Origin: Celeribacter baekdonensis | Lineage (GTDB): Bacteria > Pseudomonadota > Alphaproteobacteria > Rhodobacterales > Rhodobacteraceae | Length of the DNA stretch: 64,000 nucleotides | Assembly: GCF_003047105.1 (NCBI RefSeq) | Contig: NZ_CP028475.1 | Span: 1,798,001 to 1,862,000 of the forward strand | Reading direction: 5' to 3' | Shown here: piece after piece, positions 1 to 9,219 of the stretch | Layout: each line of letters opens with the position of its first letter | Position numbering within the stretch: the first letter of the stretch is position 1 | Position numbers and translations under genes: made by a program | The notes under the pieces: model-generated | Seen by the model: the letters and a program-made list of their open reading frames with translations, nothing else | Databases searched by the model: none | What the model was told of the DNA's origin: nothing

Positions 1-1
1 G

Positions 2-829
2 GACCGCTCGGCCCAGCGCTGGGAAAAAATGGCACCTATTTTTGGCGGCATCATCCGCCCTACCATCGCCGCCATCACCCGCCTTGCCGCCCAAGACACC
101 GCCTCAGAACAGCGGCTGTTGCAACTGGGCCTGCCGCCCGCCGCCCTTTTGCCGAAAATGAACCTCAAAAGCACCGTCGACATTGACATCGCGCCGCTGA
201 AAAACGCCGACCCCATCGCGGCGCAGTTTGACCGCGCCACCACGATTTTGGCTGCCTCGACCCATCCGGGCGAAGAGCGCACCGTGCTTGAGGCCTTTCA
301 TCACCTGCGCCAAACCCACCCGCAGGCGCGGCTGATTTTAGCGCCGCGTCATCCGGCCCGCGCTGACAGTATCGCAACCGAATTGAGCCGCACCGGGTTT
401 ACCTATGTCCGCCGGTCCAAAGGCGATGCCCTTGGCGATGCATCGGTCTATCTGGCGGATAGTTTGGGCGAAATGCCGCTGTGGTACGGGCTCTCTGGCA
501 TCAGTTTCATCGGCGGATCTTTGGTCAATCTCGGCGGTCACACCCCGTTTGAACCGGCACAATGCGGCACTGCCATCCTGCATGGCCCCTCTGTCTCAAA
601 CCACCTGACCGCCTACCGCGCATTGGATGCGGCGGGGGCTGCAATTGAAATCACCGATGCGGCCTCTTTGGCCGAGGCCATGCGGAGCTTGATGAATGAG
701 CCGGCCCGCGCCACAGCCATGGCAGAGGCCGCCCATGCCGCGCTTGCACCGTTGCGTGGGGCCGCAGCACAACAAGAGGCATTTTGGGCCACTTTGGCCG
801 ATGTGCCCAAATTAAAAGCATTGTCATAA
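2..829 (+). CDS. waaA: 3-deoxy-D-manno-octulosonic acid (Kdo) transferase, C-terminal part
   Basis: The reading frame is open to the window edge, so the N-terminal half lies outside; an internal ATG at 29 is not the real start. The visible 275 residues are the nucleotide-sugar-binding half of a GT-B glycosyltransferase that moves Kdo from CMP-Kdo to lipid A precursor at the inner membrane. Family landmarks are the STHPGEE segment opening the second Rossmann domain, the RHPAR segment, and the GGSLVNLGGHTPFEPAQCG stretch that matches the conserved GGS...GGH.P.EP motif of WaaA. The protein ends normally. Assigned with good confidence; whether it transfers one or two Kdo units cannot be told. Confidence 0.9.
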   Translation, partial: DRSAQRWEKMAPIFGGIIRPTIAAITRLAAQDTASEQRLLQLGLPPAALLPKMNLKSTVDIDIAPLKNADPIAAQFDRATTILAASTHPGEERTVLEAFHHLRQTHPQARLILAPRHPARADSIATELSRTGFTYVRRSKGDALGDASVYLADSLGEMPLWYGLSGISFIGGSLVNLGGHTPFEPAQCGTAILHGPSVSNHLTAYRALDAAGAAIEITDAASLAEAMRSLMNEPARATAMAEAAHAALAPLRGAAAQQEAFWATLADVPKLKALS

Positions 830-972
830 GCGATTTTTGCAGCTCATATTCTTGAGAGACGATTTTTCTTTCCGAGTGTCATGTGCCTTTAGTACTGCTC
901 GTCTATGCTGGGGCGTGATTGGGCTTGGGAGGGTCTGTTGCACTCAGCAAGGGGCAGGAGAACCACGGACCT

Positions 973-1452
973 ATGTCAATGATCAGAGCCAGACAGCATC
1001 CGGTCAAACTCGGGCGCAGTACCAAAGACAGCGTGCGCACCCAGTTTGGGGCGTTGGTGTGGCGCTATCGCAAAGACAAACTTCAGGTTCTGTTGATCAA
1101 ATCGCGCCGTCGCAAGCGCTGGATCATCCCCAAAGGCTGGCCGATGGATGGCCAAACCCCCGTGCAAGCCGCCGCCACCGAAGCTTGGGAAGAGGCGGGC
1201 ATCAAAGGTCGCCCTGCGCCGATCTGCATTGGCCTCTATTCCTACCTGAAATACCCGCGCGATGGTCAACCGCCGATGCCCTGTGTCGTTGCCGTCTTTC
1301 CGCTCAAAGCGCGCTGGGTGTTTGACAAATATCCCGAAGCCGATCAGCGCAAGCGCAAATGGGTGACCCTCAAAAAGGCTGTGGGGATGGTTGATGACCC
1401 GGAACTGGCCCAAATCATTCGCCATTTCGATCCGCGTCACTATCGCCTCTGA
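973..1452 (+). CDS. Nudix hydrolase, diphosphoinositol-polyphosphate hydrolase-like
   Basis: A 159-residue Nudix-fold protein. The Nudix box runs about residues 55-77 (G-WPMDG-Q...T-EAWEEAGI): the metal-binding glutamates E70, E73 and E74 are present, but the first Glu of the consensus is Gln61 and the Arg before the helix is Thr69. This variant box, with the preceding basic RRRKRW and IPKGW, is typical of the short Nudix proteins resembling diphosphoinositol polyphosphate phosphohydrolases; the real substrate is unknown. I start at ATG 973 because AGGAG (956-960) sits 12 bases upstream; an in-frame ATG at 919 has no such site. It is separated from waaA by about 140 bases and probably has its own promoter. 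Confidence 0.85.
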   Translation: MSMIRARQHPVKLGRSTKDSVRTQFGALVWRYRKDKLQVLLIKSRRRKRWIIPKGWPMDGQTPVQAAATEAWEEAGIKGRPAPICIGLYSYLKYPRDGQPPMPCVVAVFPLKARWVFDKYPEADQRKRKWVTLKKAVGMVDDPELAQIIRHFDPRHYRL

Positions 1453-1562
1453 TGTCTGAGCCATCCGTGCCTTGAGTTTTCGGCGCAATGCCCCACATGA
1501 TTGCCAAGCCCTGTGCTGGGCGATATGTTTGAATCCTGCCCTTCCCCTATGATCGCCCCGCC

Positions 1563-2045
1563 ATGATCCGATACATGCTTAAATGCGACCAAGACCATCA
1601 GTTCGAAAGTTGGTTTCGTTCGGCTGACGCCTTTGACACGCTCTGCACGCAGGCGCAGGTGAGCTGTCCGCTTTGTGGCTCGCAGAAGGTCACAAAGGCA
1701 ATGATGGCCCCAACGGTGAGCACGACGCGTGCCACAGGAACCGCCCCCTCTGAACCGCCCGCAACCGCCCCGGTCCAACCGACACCACAGGCCGCCCCCC
1801 TCGCGCCGGATCAACCAACACCTGAGCAAATCGAACGTGCCATGGCGAAACTGCGCGCTGAAGTGGAGCAAAACTCCGATTACGTTGGTGTCGAATTTGC
1901 CGATGAGGCCCGTAAAATTCATACCGGCGACGCCCCGGCCCGCGCGATTTACGGCGAGGCAAACTTTGAAGAGGCCAAAGCGTTGCTCGAAGATGGCGTC
2001 CCGGTTCTGCCCCTGCCTTTCCTGCCCAAACGCAAGATGAACTGA
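1563..2045 (+). CDS. DUF1178 family protein
   Basis: 160 residues. The N-terminus carries a small zinc-ribbon-like set (Cys8, His12, Cys35 and Cys38 in SCPLCGS), followed by a Pro/Thr/Ala-rich linker (about residues 52-85) and a conserved C-terminal part with SDYVGVEF, FADEARKIH and a closing VPVLPLPF. This is the DUF1178 architecture widespread in alpha- and betaproteobacteria; no function is established. One base separates its stop from the ATG of the following dehydrogenase, so the two are almost certainly cotranscribed and possibly translationally coupled. Confidence 0.88.
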   Translation: MIRYMLKCDQDHQFESWFRSADAFDTLCTQAQVSCPLCGSQKVTKAMMAPTVSTTRATGTAPSEPPATAPVQPTPQAAPLAPDQPTPEQIERAMAKLRAEVEQNSDYVGVEFADEARKIHTGDAPARAIYGEANFEEAKALLEDGVPVLPLPFLPKRKMN

Positions 2046-2046
2046 C

Positions 2047-2715
2047 ATGACACCCAACGCCCCAACCGCTCTGATCACCGGTGCCTCGCGTGGCATCGGT
2101 GCCGCCATGGCGCGCGAGCTGACGGCACGTGGCTATGAGGTCATCGGCACCTCCACCAAGGGCGGCAATGGATTGCTCCCGCTCGACCTGTTGGACCCAC
2201 ATGCTCCGGCTGCCTTGGCAAAGACCCTGTCGGGCCGCTCCCTCGACCTCTTGGTCTGCAACGCCGGGCTGTATTTGGACAAAGGTCAGTCGCTTGCCAA
2301 CGGCTACCCAAGCGAGATGTGGGCGACAGAATTTGCCGTCAATGTCACCGGCGTGTTTTTGACGGTTCAGGCGCTGCTGCCCGCTTTAAAGCGCGGCGGC
2401 GACACCGGCGGCAAGATCGCCATCCTCTCCTCGCAAATGGCCTCACACAACCGTGCGCCCGGCGGTTCGTATATCTACCGCGCCACCAAAGCCGCGGCGT
2501 TGAACCTTGGACGCAACCTGGCCACCGATCTCAGATCTGAGCGCATCGCGGTCGGCATTTATCACCCCGGCTGGGTCCAAACCGATATGGGCGGCACGAG
2601 CGCCGAAATCACGCCAGAACACTCCGCCAAAGGCCTCTCGGATCGGTTTGCGGCGCTGTCGCTTGCAACCACGGGCTGTTTTGAGACTTGGGACGGGCAC
2701 CCCCACGCCTATTGA
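2047..2715 (+). CDS. SDR-family NAD(P)-dependent oxidoreductase
   Basis: 222 residues of classical short-chain dehydrogenase. The cofactor motif TGASRGIG is at residues 11-18, CNAG at 71-74, the catalytic Ser around 128-129 and Tyr144-x3-Lys148 in SYIYRATK. The C-terminus FETWDGHPHAY is like that of C-factor/YciK-type SDRs in roseobacters, many of unknown substrate. It follows the DUF1178 gene by one base. The substrate cannot be inferred. Confidence 0.85.
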   Translation: MTPNAPTALITGASRGIGAAMARELTARGYEVIGTSTKGGNGLLPLDLLDPHAPAALAKTLSGRSLDLLVCNAGLYLDKGQSLANGYPSEMWATEFAVNVTGVFLTVQALLPALKRGGDTGGKIAILSSQMASHNRAPGGSYIYRATKAAALNLGRNLATDLRSERIAVGIYHPGWVQTDMGGTSAEITPEHSAKGLSDRFAALSLATTGCFETWDGHPHAY

Positions 2716-2837
2716 TGGGGCAATCGTGGCTTCATTGCTGCAAAAATACTCACCTACCACCAATCGCCGCTCTTGCGCTTTCGCCCAAGGTCTCTTAGGA
2801 CGACGTGGTTAAATTTAACGGGGGAACGGGGCACATC

Positions 2838-4073
2838 ATGCCAATTCTCGTGATGAAATTCGGCGGAACATCCGTCGCCACGCTTGACCGCATCCGCCGC
2901 GCCGCAAAGCGCGTGGGGCGTGAGGTTGCCAATGGCTATGACGTGATCGTCATCGTCTCGGCCATGTCGGGTGAAACCAACAAACTCGTCGGTTTCGTCA
3001 ATGAAACCTCGCCGATGTATGACGCGCGTGAATATGATGCGATTGTTTCGTCGGGCGAGAACGTGACGGCGGGCCTGATGGCGTTGACGTTGCAAGAAAT
3101 GGACGTGCCTGCGCGCTCTTGGCAGGGCTGGCAAGTGCCGCTCAAAACCAATTCCGCCCATGGCGCGGCGCGGATCGAAGAGATCCCGACCGACAATATC
3201 ATGGCCAAATTCGGCGAAGGCATGAAAGTGGCCGTCGTGGCCGGGTTCCAAGGCATTTCGCATGAAGGCCGGATCACCACGCTGGGTCGGGGTGGCTCTG
3301 ACACCACCGCCGTCGCCTTTGCCGCCGCTTTTGAGGCGGATCGTTGCGACATCTACACCGATGTGGACGGTGTCTATACCACCGACCCCCGGATCGAGAG
3401 CAAAGCCCGCAAGCTCGAGAAAATCGCCTTTGAAGAGATGCTTGAACTGGCCTCTCTGGGTGCGAAAGTATTGCAAACTCGCTCTGTCGAATTGGCGATG
3501 CGGTTTAACGTCAAACTGCGTGTGCTGTCCTCATTCGAGGAATATGACCCCAATGCTGGCACGTTGATCTGTGCCGAGGAGGATATCGTGGAAAACAAAC
3601 CTGTGGCCGGCGTCGCCGCCTCCCGCGAAGAAGCCAAAATGACCCTCGTATCGGTTGCCGACCGTCCGGGCATCGCCGCCGCCATTTTCGGGCCTTTGGC
3701 CGAAAGCGGTGTCAATGTCGATATGATCATCCAAAACATTTCCGAAGAGGGTCGCACCGATATGACCTTCTCCTGCCCGGTGGATCAGGTGAACCGCGCC
3801 AAAGCTGCGCTGGACGCCGCCAAAGAGCGCGGGGATTTCAATTTCGAAGAGCTGATTTCCGACACCAGCGTGGCGAAAATCTCTCTCGTTGGCATCGGCA
3901 TGCGCTCGCAATCGGGTGTGGCCGCCAAGATGTTCAAAGTGCTCTCGGACGAAGGCGTCAACATCAAAGTCATCGCCACCTCAGAGATCAAAATCTCCGT
4001 TCTGATCGACCGCAAATACACCGAATTGGCAGTTCAAGCGCTGCATGACGCGTTCGAGCTCGACAAAGCCTAA
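2838..4073 (+). CDS. lysC: aspartate kinase
   Basis: 411 residues. It phosphorylates aspartate, the first step to lysine, threonine, methionine and diaminopimelate. The kinase domain opens with KFGGTSV at residues 7-13, contains VIVVSAMSGET-like and GRGGSDTTAVA segments, and is followed from about residue 265 by two ACT domains (MTLVSVADRPGIAAAIF and ISLVGIGMRSQSGVAAKMF), the usual lysine/threonine sensors. I start at ATG 2838, preceded by GGGGAACGGGG; an in-frame ATG-like start at 2805 adds an unconserved tail. thrC of the same pathway is in this window at 20809. A strong intrinsic terminator follows. Confidence 0.96.
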   Translation: MPILVMKFGGTSVATLDRIRRAAKRVGREVANGYDVIVIVSAMSGETNKLVGFVNETSPMYDAREYDAIVSSGENVTAGLMALTLQEMDVPARSWQGWQVPLKTNSAHGAARIEEIPTDNIMAKFGEGMKVAVVAGFQGISHEGRITTLGRGGSDTTAVAFAAAFEADRCDIYTDVDGVYTTDPRIESKARKLEKIAFEEMLELASLGAKVLQTRSVELAMRFNVKLRVLSSFEEYDPNAGTLICAEEDIVENKPVAGVAASREEAKMTLVSVADRPGIAAAIFGPLAESGVNVDMIIQNISEEGRTDMTFSCPVDQVNRAKAALDAAKERGDFNFEELISDTSVAKISLVGIGMRSQSGVAAKMFKVLSDEGVNIKVIATSEIKISVLIDRKYTELAVQALHDAFELDKA

Positions 4074-4098
4074 GCACCGCCATCGGTCGGTCAAATCC

Positions 4099-4129
4099 CC
4101 CCCGCCCTCACCGGCGGGGGTTTTCTTTT
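4099..4129 (+). terminator. intrinsic terminator of lysC
   Basis: CCCCCGCC (4099-4106) and GGCGGGGG (4113-4120) form an 8-bp perfect G/C stem with a 6-base loop, followed directly by TTTTCTTTT. Confidence 0.92.
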
Positions 4130-4178
4130 GGTCTGTGGTGCACAACTGTCGCCGTGAATTGAAAAGAAGGGCCGCGCG

Positions 4179-4544
4179 ATGATGATCTGGCAACGCATCG
4201 AAGGGGGCTTGGTGTTTCTAACCGGGGTGGGGTTTGTCCTGGTGATGGGCACACCGATGTCTTGGTGGATCACCGTTCTCGCCTTCTTCGCCCCGGACCT
4301 GTCGTTCGCCGCCTATGCGTTTGGACCACGCTTCGGCGCACTGGCGTATAATCTTTGGCATCTCTACGGCACCGGCTTGGGTCTCGCATTCCTTGGCCTG
4401 AGCCTCAACATGCCGCTCCTGCTCTCATTGGGTCTGCTTTGGCTCGCCCATGCCGGATGTGATCGCCTGCTGGGATATGGCCTAAAATCCCCTGACGGGT
4501 TTGACATCACCCACCTGGGTCGGATCGGCAAAAACCGCAGCTAA
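4179..4544 (+). CDS. DUF4260 family membrane protein
   Basis: 121 residues with about four hydrophobic segments that span most of the chain. The C-terminal signature HAGCDRLLGYGLKSPDGF followed by THLGRIG is diagnostic of the DUF4260 family, small inner-membrane proteins of unknown function. It lies between two terminator-bounded units and seems to be monocistronic. Confidence 0.88.
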   Translation: MMIWQRIEGGLVFLTGVGFVLVMGTPMSWWITVLAFFAPDLSFAAYAFGPRFGALAYNLWHLYGTGLGLAFLGLSLNMPLLLSLGLLWLAHAGCDRLLGYGLKSPDGFDITHLGRIGKNRS

Positions 4545-4760
4545 AACCGCCCATAAAATCGCGGGGCATGTCACAGAGTGCGCCACAAGTCTGAGGTTCT
4601 TTTTTCTGCACTTGCAGCATCAAGGCACAGAATTTTCTGCACTTTTTCCGCGCAATTCTTTGCTTACGGCCGTTCTTAAGGTTGATTTCCTCTGGGCAAC
4701 CGCCACATCAGTGCTCTAAACATGAGACGCCAAAAACAGGCGCGAAGGGAACGGCGGGAC

Positions 4761-7013
4761 ATGCCCCAACATCTGGAATCTGAAAGCCGGAAATTGCTTG
4801 GTCGGCTGCGCGACACGCTGGCCGAAAGCAGTGCCGGCCAAACCCGCTTGGATCGCATCACCCATCTGATCGCCGACAGCATGTATACCGAAGTCTGTTC
4901 GATCTACCTGTTTCGCGATTCCGATACGCTTGAACTCTGTGCCACCGAAGGCCTCAAGGCCGAAGCCGTTCACAAAACCCGGATGCGTGTCGGCGAGGGG
5001 CTTGTCGGTCGTGTCGCCCGCACCCGCCGTATCGTCAACACCGCCGATGCCCCCTCTGAGCGCGGGTTTCGTTACATGCCCGAAACCGGCGAGGAAATTT
5101 ATTCCTCTTTCCTGGGTCTACCGATCCAACGTCTGGGCGAAATCTTAGGCGTGTTGGTGGTTCAGTCGAAGGAAGCGCGCGAGTTTTCCGGCGATGAAAT
5201 CTATGCGCTCGAAGTGGTCGCCATGGTTTTGGCCGAGATGACCGAACTCGGCGCCTTCATTTCCGAAGAGGGCGGCATGGCCGCGCTGCACCAACACCCG
5301 GCGATGTTCAAAGGCGCGACAGGCCAAGAGGGCGTGGCCGAGGGCAATGTTTATCTGCACGAACCGCGCGTCGTTGTGACCAACCCGGTGGCCGACGACC
5401 CCGAGGCCGAAAAAGTCCGTCTCAAAGCCGCGATCGACACGCTGCGCCTCTCTGTGGACGGGATGCTCGCCACCGTAGAACCGGCGGAAAAGGACCAGCG
5501 CGAGGTGCTTGAGGCCTACCGGATGTTCGCCAATTCGCGCGGCTGGATGCGCCGGATGGAAGAGGACATTGACCGTGGCCTCTCCGCCGAAGCCGCTGTT
5601 GAAAAAGAACAATCCACCGCCCGCGGTCGTTTGGCCACAGCCCCCGATCCCTATATGCGCGAACGGTTGCACGATCTGGACGATCTGTCCAACCGGCTGT
5701 TGCGCATCCTGACTGGACAGGGATCAGAGACCGGGGCGGAAATGCCCGAAAATCCGATCCTCGTCGCCCGCAACATCGGTCCGGGCGAGCTGTTGGATTA
5801 CGGCAAAAAGCTCAAAGGCATCGTGTTGGAACAAGGCTCCGTTGGCTCCCATGCCGCCGTGGTCGCGCGCGCTTGGGCGATCCCTTTGGTGATCCATGCC
5901 GAAGGGATCACCACCGAGGCGTTGAATGGCAATGCGATCCTGGTCGATGGCGATCAAGGCATTGCGCATCTGCGACCCGACGACACCGTAAGTGTTGCCT
6001 TTCGCGACAAAATCGCAATGCAGGCCGAAGCACAAAAACGCTATGCCGGTCTTGTCGGTCTGCCTGCTGAAACCGCCTGTGGCAAAACCATCGCCATGCA
6101 TATGAACGCGGGGCTGATGGCCGATCTGCCGTCGCTTGCCACCTCCGGGGCCGAAGGCGTGGGGCTGTTTCGCACCGAATTGCAATTTCTGATCCGCAAC
6201 AAAGTCCCGCGCCGAGGCGAGTTGGCAACGATCTATGCACAAGTCATAGATGCCGCACGCGGCAAGCCCGTCGTGTTTCGCACCCTCGACATCGGCTCCG
6301 ATAAGGTGCTGCCCTATATGAAGCCGCAGGACGAACCGAACCCGGCGATGGGATGGCGTGCGATCCGGGTGGGCTTGGACAAACGCGGCGTCATGCGGAT
6401 GCAGCTTCAGGCCCTGACACGCGCCGCAGCGGGCCGCCCGTTGACGGTGATGTTTCCCTTTGTCGCTCAATTCGAAGAATTCCGCGATGCCCGCTCGATC
6501 TTGATGGAAGTCCTTGAAAGCGAGGCGAAGCTCGGTCACGTCCCGCCGTCTGCCATCAAGGTCGGCGCGATGTTGGAAACCCCATCCTTGGCCTTCGCCC
6601 CGGATCGGTTTTTCGAGGAAACCGACTTTATTTCCATCGGCGGCAATGACCTGAAACAGTTCTTTTTCGCCGCAGATCGTGAAAACGAACGGGTGCGTCG
6701 CCGCTATGATACGCTGAATTATTCCTTCCTCAGCTTCATCCGCCAAATCGTTGCCCGCTGTGATCGCTTTGGGACGCCCGTGTCCTTTTGCGGCGAAGAT
6801 GCAGGCCGCCCGCTTGAGGCCATTGCACTGACCGCCATGGGCGTGCGCACCCTCTCGATGCGCCCGGCCTCAATCGGTCCGGTCAAATCGGTGTTGCGTC
6901 GGTTGGACTTGAATGAAGTGACCGCCGTGATCGACGACGCCGCCGCCAGAGGCGCACAATCGGTCCGCGCCGACATGATCGCCTACCTCGCGACACGCGG
7001 AATTATTGCCTAG
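4761..7013 (+). CDS. ptsP: phosphoenolpyruvate-protein phosphotransferase of the nitrogen PTS (EI-Ntr)
   Basis: 750 residues. A GAF sensor domain (about residues 10-150) precedes a full enzyme I: the swivelling phosphohistidine domain has His364 in GSVGSHAAVVARAW, and the PEP-binding TIM barrel has the catalytic Cys677 in SFCGEDAGRP. It autophosphorylates from PEP and passes phosphate to NPr (PtsO) and then EIIA-Ntr, a regulatory chain tied to nitrogen and potassium status rather than sugar uptake. The GAF domain distinguishes it from sugar PTS enzyme I. I start at ATG 4761 (GAAGGGAA upstream); an in-frame ATG at 4722 lacks a ribosome site and adds a basic tail. Nine bases separate it from the next gene. 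Confidence 0.94.
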   Translation: MPQHLESESRKLLGRLRDTLAESSAGQTRLDRITHLIADSMYTEVCSIYLFRDSDTLELCATEGLKAEAVHKTRMRVGEGLVGRVARTRRIVNTADAPSERGFRYMPETGEEIYSSFLGLPIQRLGEILGVLVVQSKEAREFSGDEIYALEVVAMVLAEMTELGAFISEEGGMAALHQHPAMFKGATGQEGVAEGNVYLHEPRVVVTNPVADDPEAEKVRLKAAIDTLRLSVDGMLATVEPAEKDQREVLEAYRMFANSRGWMRRMEEDIDRGLSAEAAVEKEQSTARGRLATAPDPYMRERLHDLDDLSNRLLRILTGQGSETGAEMPENPILVARNIGPGELLDYGKKLKGIVLEQGSVGSHAAVVARAWAIPLVIHAEGITTEALNGNAILVDGDQGIAHLRPDDTVSVAFRDKIAMQAEAQKRYAGLVGLPAETACGKTIAMHMNAGLMADLPSLATSGAEGVGLFRTELQFLIRNKVPRRGELATIYAQVIDAARGKPVVFRTLDIGSDKVLPYMKPQDEPNPAMGWRAIRVGLDKRGVMRMQLQALTRAAAGRPLTVMFPFVAQFEEFRDARSILMEVLESEAKLGHVPPSAIKVGAMLETPSLAFAPDRFFEETDFISIGGNDLKQFFFAADRENERVRRRYDTLNYSFLSFIRQIVARCDRFGTPVSFCGEDAGRPLEAIALTAMGVRTLSMRPASIGPVKSVLRRLDLNEVTAVIDDAAARGAQSVRADMIAYLATRGIIA

Positions 7014-7022
7014 GGGGCGCAT

Positions 7023-7643
7023 TTGGACCACACGTTGATCACCTTTGTCCTGATCGCCGGCCTTTTGGTGATGTCGCCGGGGCCAAATGGGGTTTTGATC
7101 GCCAAAACCGTGCCGATGTCAGGCCGCGCCGCCGGTTTCGCCAATGTTGCGGGGTTTGTCACCGCCTTTTACCTGCATGGCGCCCTCTCGATTCTTGGGA
7201 TTTCGGTGATCTTGGTGCACTCTGCCCTGGCCTTTTCCATCGTCAAACTGTTGGGCGCGGCCTATCTGATCTGGCTTGGCGCAAAGGCCCTGATCGCGGC
7301 CTATCGCGGCAAAATCCCTGACGCAGAACCAAGCTGCGGGACCCCCAAAAAGCACCTCTTGAACGCTTATCTGGAAGGCTTGTTGACCAATGTACTCAAC
7401 CCGAAAGTGTCGATGTTCTACCTCGCCGCCTTCCCTCAGTTCATCCCGCAGGACGCGGGCACGGCTGGATCGGCCTTTCTGCTCGTCTTTTTGCACTCAA
7501 TGATCAATCTCATCTGGTTCGGCGGCATGGTGATGCTATTTGCCAAACTGTCTCGGGTCGCGCGCGGGGCGCGGGTCCAACGCTGGCTCAAAGGCGTGAC
7601 GGGCGTGGTTTTGATTGGGTTTGGCGCACGCCTCGCGCGCTAA
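7023..7643 (+). CDS. LysE/RhtB-family amino-acid exporter
   Basis: 206 residues, about six transmembrane helices. The N-terminal SPGPNGVLI and central LNPKVSMFYLAAFPQFI are the two conserved LysE/RhtB signatures. It begins with TTG at 7023 behind AGGGGGC (7012-7018), only nine bases after ptsP, so it is probably the second gene of a ptsP operon. The exported amino acid is unknown; homoserine/threonine-type or other neutral substrates are all possible. Confidence 0.88.
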   Translation: MDHTLITFVLIAGLLVMSPGPNGVLIAKTVPMSGRAAGFANVAGFVTAFYLHGALSILGISVILVHSALAFSIVKLLGAAYLIWLGAKALIAAYRGKIPDAEPSCGTPKKHLLNAYLEGLLTNVLNPKVSMFYLAAFPQFIPQDAGTAGSAFLLVFLHSMINLIWFGGMVMLFAKLSRVARGARVQRWLKGVTGVVLIGFGARLAR

Positions 7644-7667
7644 GGCGCACGTGAAAGTCCAAACGCG

Positions 7668-8438
7668 TTAGGCTTTCATTTCGGCCCGCAACAGTGCCTT
7701 GAGCTGATCGAAACTCTGATCGCTGTCCTCGGCCAAGCGCAACATGCCAAAGCTGACATGGGCCATGTCCTGATAATAAGCGGTGTAGGCGTAATTCGTC
7801 GCCGCCCCCGCCACAGCGCCCAAAATCGGCACGGTTTGTGCCGCAAGTTTTTGCCCCAGCACCACCGAAAGGCGTGGCGCAACGCGGGCGATGATCCCGT
7901 TCAACGTTGCCCCGGTCAAGGTCGTGCGAGTGACCAAAAACCCAAGGTCAGCACCATCATCAGCCTCCAAAGGCCCGGCGGCGGCAAACACTTGGATGCA
8001 GGCTTTGCGGATATCATCACGCTCGGGGTCAAACCCGTATTCTTCTGCCACGTTTTGAATGGCATGGAGCAACACGGTCGTCGTCACCGGCAATTCAGCC
8101 AAGGCCGTTGGCAAACCGCCCACGCCCCCCGCCGCCCCCAACCCGGAGGTCACAGCCCGCGACAACCAAGCGTTGCCTTTGAGCGTGCGCCGCCCGCGCG
8201 CCGCGCCATCAAAAGCCAGTTCAAGCGCCGAAAGGGTTGCCGTTTCAAGATGCGCGCGCACGGGTTTTGGCAATTTGCCAAACAGCCCGTCCGCTGTCCC
8301 GCCCACAAGGTTCAAAAGCTGCATCCCCGGCGTGTTGGCACGTTTGAGCCGACGCGCAAGCATGCGAATGGCCTCAGGCGTCGGGGCTTGCAACACGGCG
8401 TTGTCACCGTCAGTCAGGGCGGGCGTTTTTTGTGTCAT
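7668..8438 (-). CDS. EcsC-family protein
   Basis: 256 residues from the ATG at 8438. Sequence features match the EcsC domain: a helical N-terminus, GLGAAGGVGGLPTALAELP and VTTTVLLHAIQNVAEEYGFDP, then a Gly/Ala-rich hydrophobic segment (QTVPILGAVAGAATNYAYT) that may associate with the membrane. EcsC was named from the Bacillus ABC transporter locus; its role is unknown. It is convergent with the LysE gene, 24 bases away. A longer in-frame version to 8504 overlaps the neighbour and is not preferred. Confidence 0.82.
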   Translation of the reverse strand: MTQKTPALTDGDNAVLQAPTPEAIRMLARRLKRANTPGMQLLNLVGGTADGLFGKLPKPVRAHLETATLSALELAFDGAARGRRTLKGNAWLSRAVTSGLGAAGGVGGLPTALAELPVTTTVLLHAIQNVAEEYGFDPERDDIRKACIQVFAAAGPLEADDGADLGFLVTRTTLTGATLNGIIARVAPRLSVVLGQKLAAQTVPILGAVAGAATNYAYTAYYQDMAHVSFGMLRLAEDSDQSFDQLKALLRAEMKA

Positions 8439-8500
8439 GCAAGATAGGTGGGGAGACAGGCCAGCTTTGCCAAGCCCCCGAGCCCATTTCAAATCGGCGC

Positions 8501-9082
8501 TCAATCGTCTTTATGCACGAGACCGGACACGGTATCCCACGCGCCGGGGCGCAAGGCCACGCCCAATACCCGGTCCGGGTTGGTTGGCGGCGGCATTTCG
8601 ACATGGTCGAGTTTTTCAAAGCCAAAGCGGGCATAATAGGGCTCATCGCCGACCAAAAGCACCCGTGCCCAGCCGAGTTTGACCGCCTCGGCCATGGCTT
8701 CGGTGATCAACAATCCCCCCAACCCCTCGCCTTGGCGCGTTGGGTGAACGGCCACGGGGCCCAACAACAAAGCGCGATCTTCGCCCGCACCCACCCGGAT
8801 CGGCCAAAACCGGATGACGGCGGCCAAGACCCCATCGGGGTCGCGCGCCACGAGGCACAGATCGGCAACCTTTTCAACGCCATCCCGCAATCGGTAGGAG
8901 GACAACAGCTCGCGCCCAGGCGCAAAACACGTGTCGTAGAGGTTCTCGACCTCCCAATAATCATCCGCAGTTTCAACTTCGAGCTGATACACGCCTGCCC
9001 TTGCCCCTGTCTCTTTGTGCGACCACTCAGTCTGCTCGGATTTAGGCTCGAAATCCTGCTCAAGCGTTTTACGAAAATCCAC
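8501..9082 (-). CDS. GNAT-family N-acetyltransferase
   Basis: 193 residues; the start is a GTG at 9082, the only reasonable initiation codon after an upstream in-frame stop. The acetyl-CoA-binding motif A is LLLGPVAVHPTRQGEGLGGLL (R-Q-G-x-G-L-G core), followed by YYARFGFEK, the usual GNAT beta-7 region of YhbS-like enzymes. Substrate unknown. It is divergent from the flavin reductase gene. Confidence 0.85.
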   Translation of the reverse strand: MDFRKTLEQDFEPKSEQTEWSHKETGARAGVYQLEVETADDYWEVENLYDTCFAPGRELLSSYRLRDGVEKVADLCLVARDPDGVLAAVIRFWPIRVGAGEDRALLLGPVAVHPTRQGEGLGGLLITEAMAEAVKLGWARVLLVGDEPYYARFGFEKLDHVEMPPPTNPDRVLGVALRPGAWDTVSGLVHKDD

Positions 9083-9219
9083 CCAAGTGACTTTCGAAAA
9101 ACGCCGTGCAACAGCCTGATGTCGCGGGCCTTTTCCATGAACCCGCGCCTCAAGTGAATTGAAAAGGCTTTAACACGGCGCTAGATGAGGGGCAACGCGA
9201 AGAAGAGGACAGCGCCAAG

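Noticed and set aside
837..1325. 162-codon frame overlapping the Nudix gene
   Set aside because: Same strand but different frame from the Nudix protein, without motifs; a shadow.
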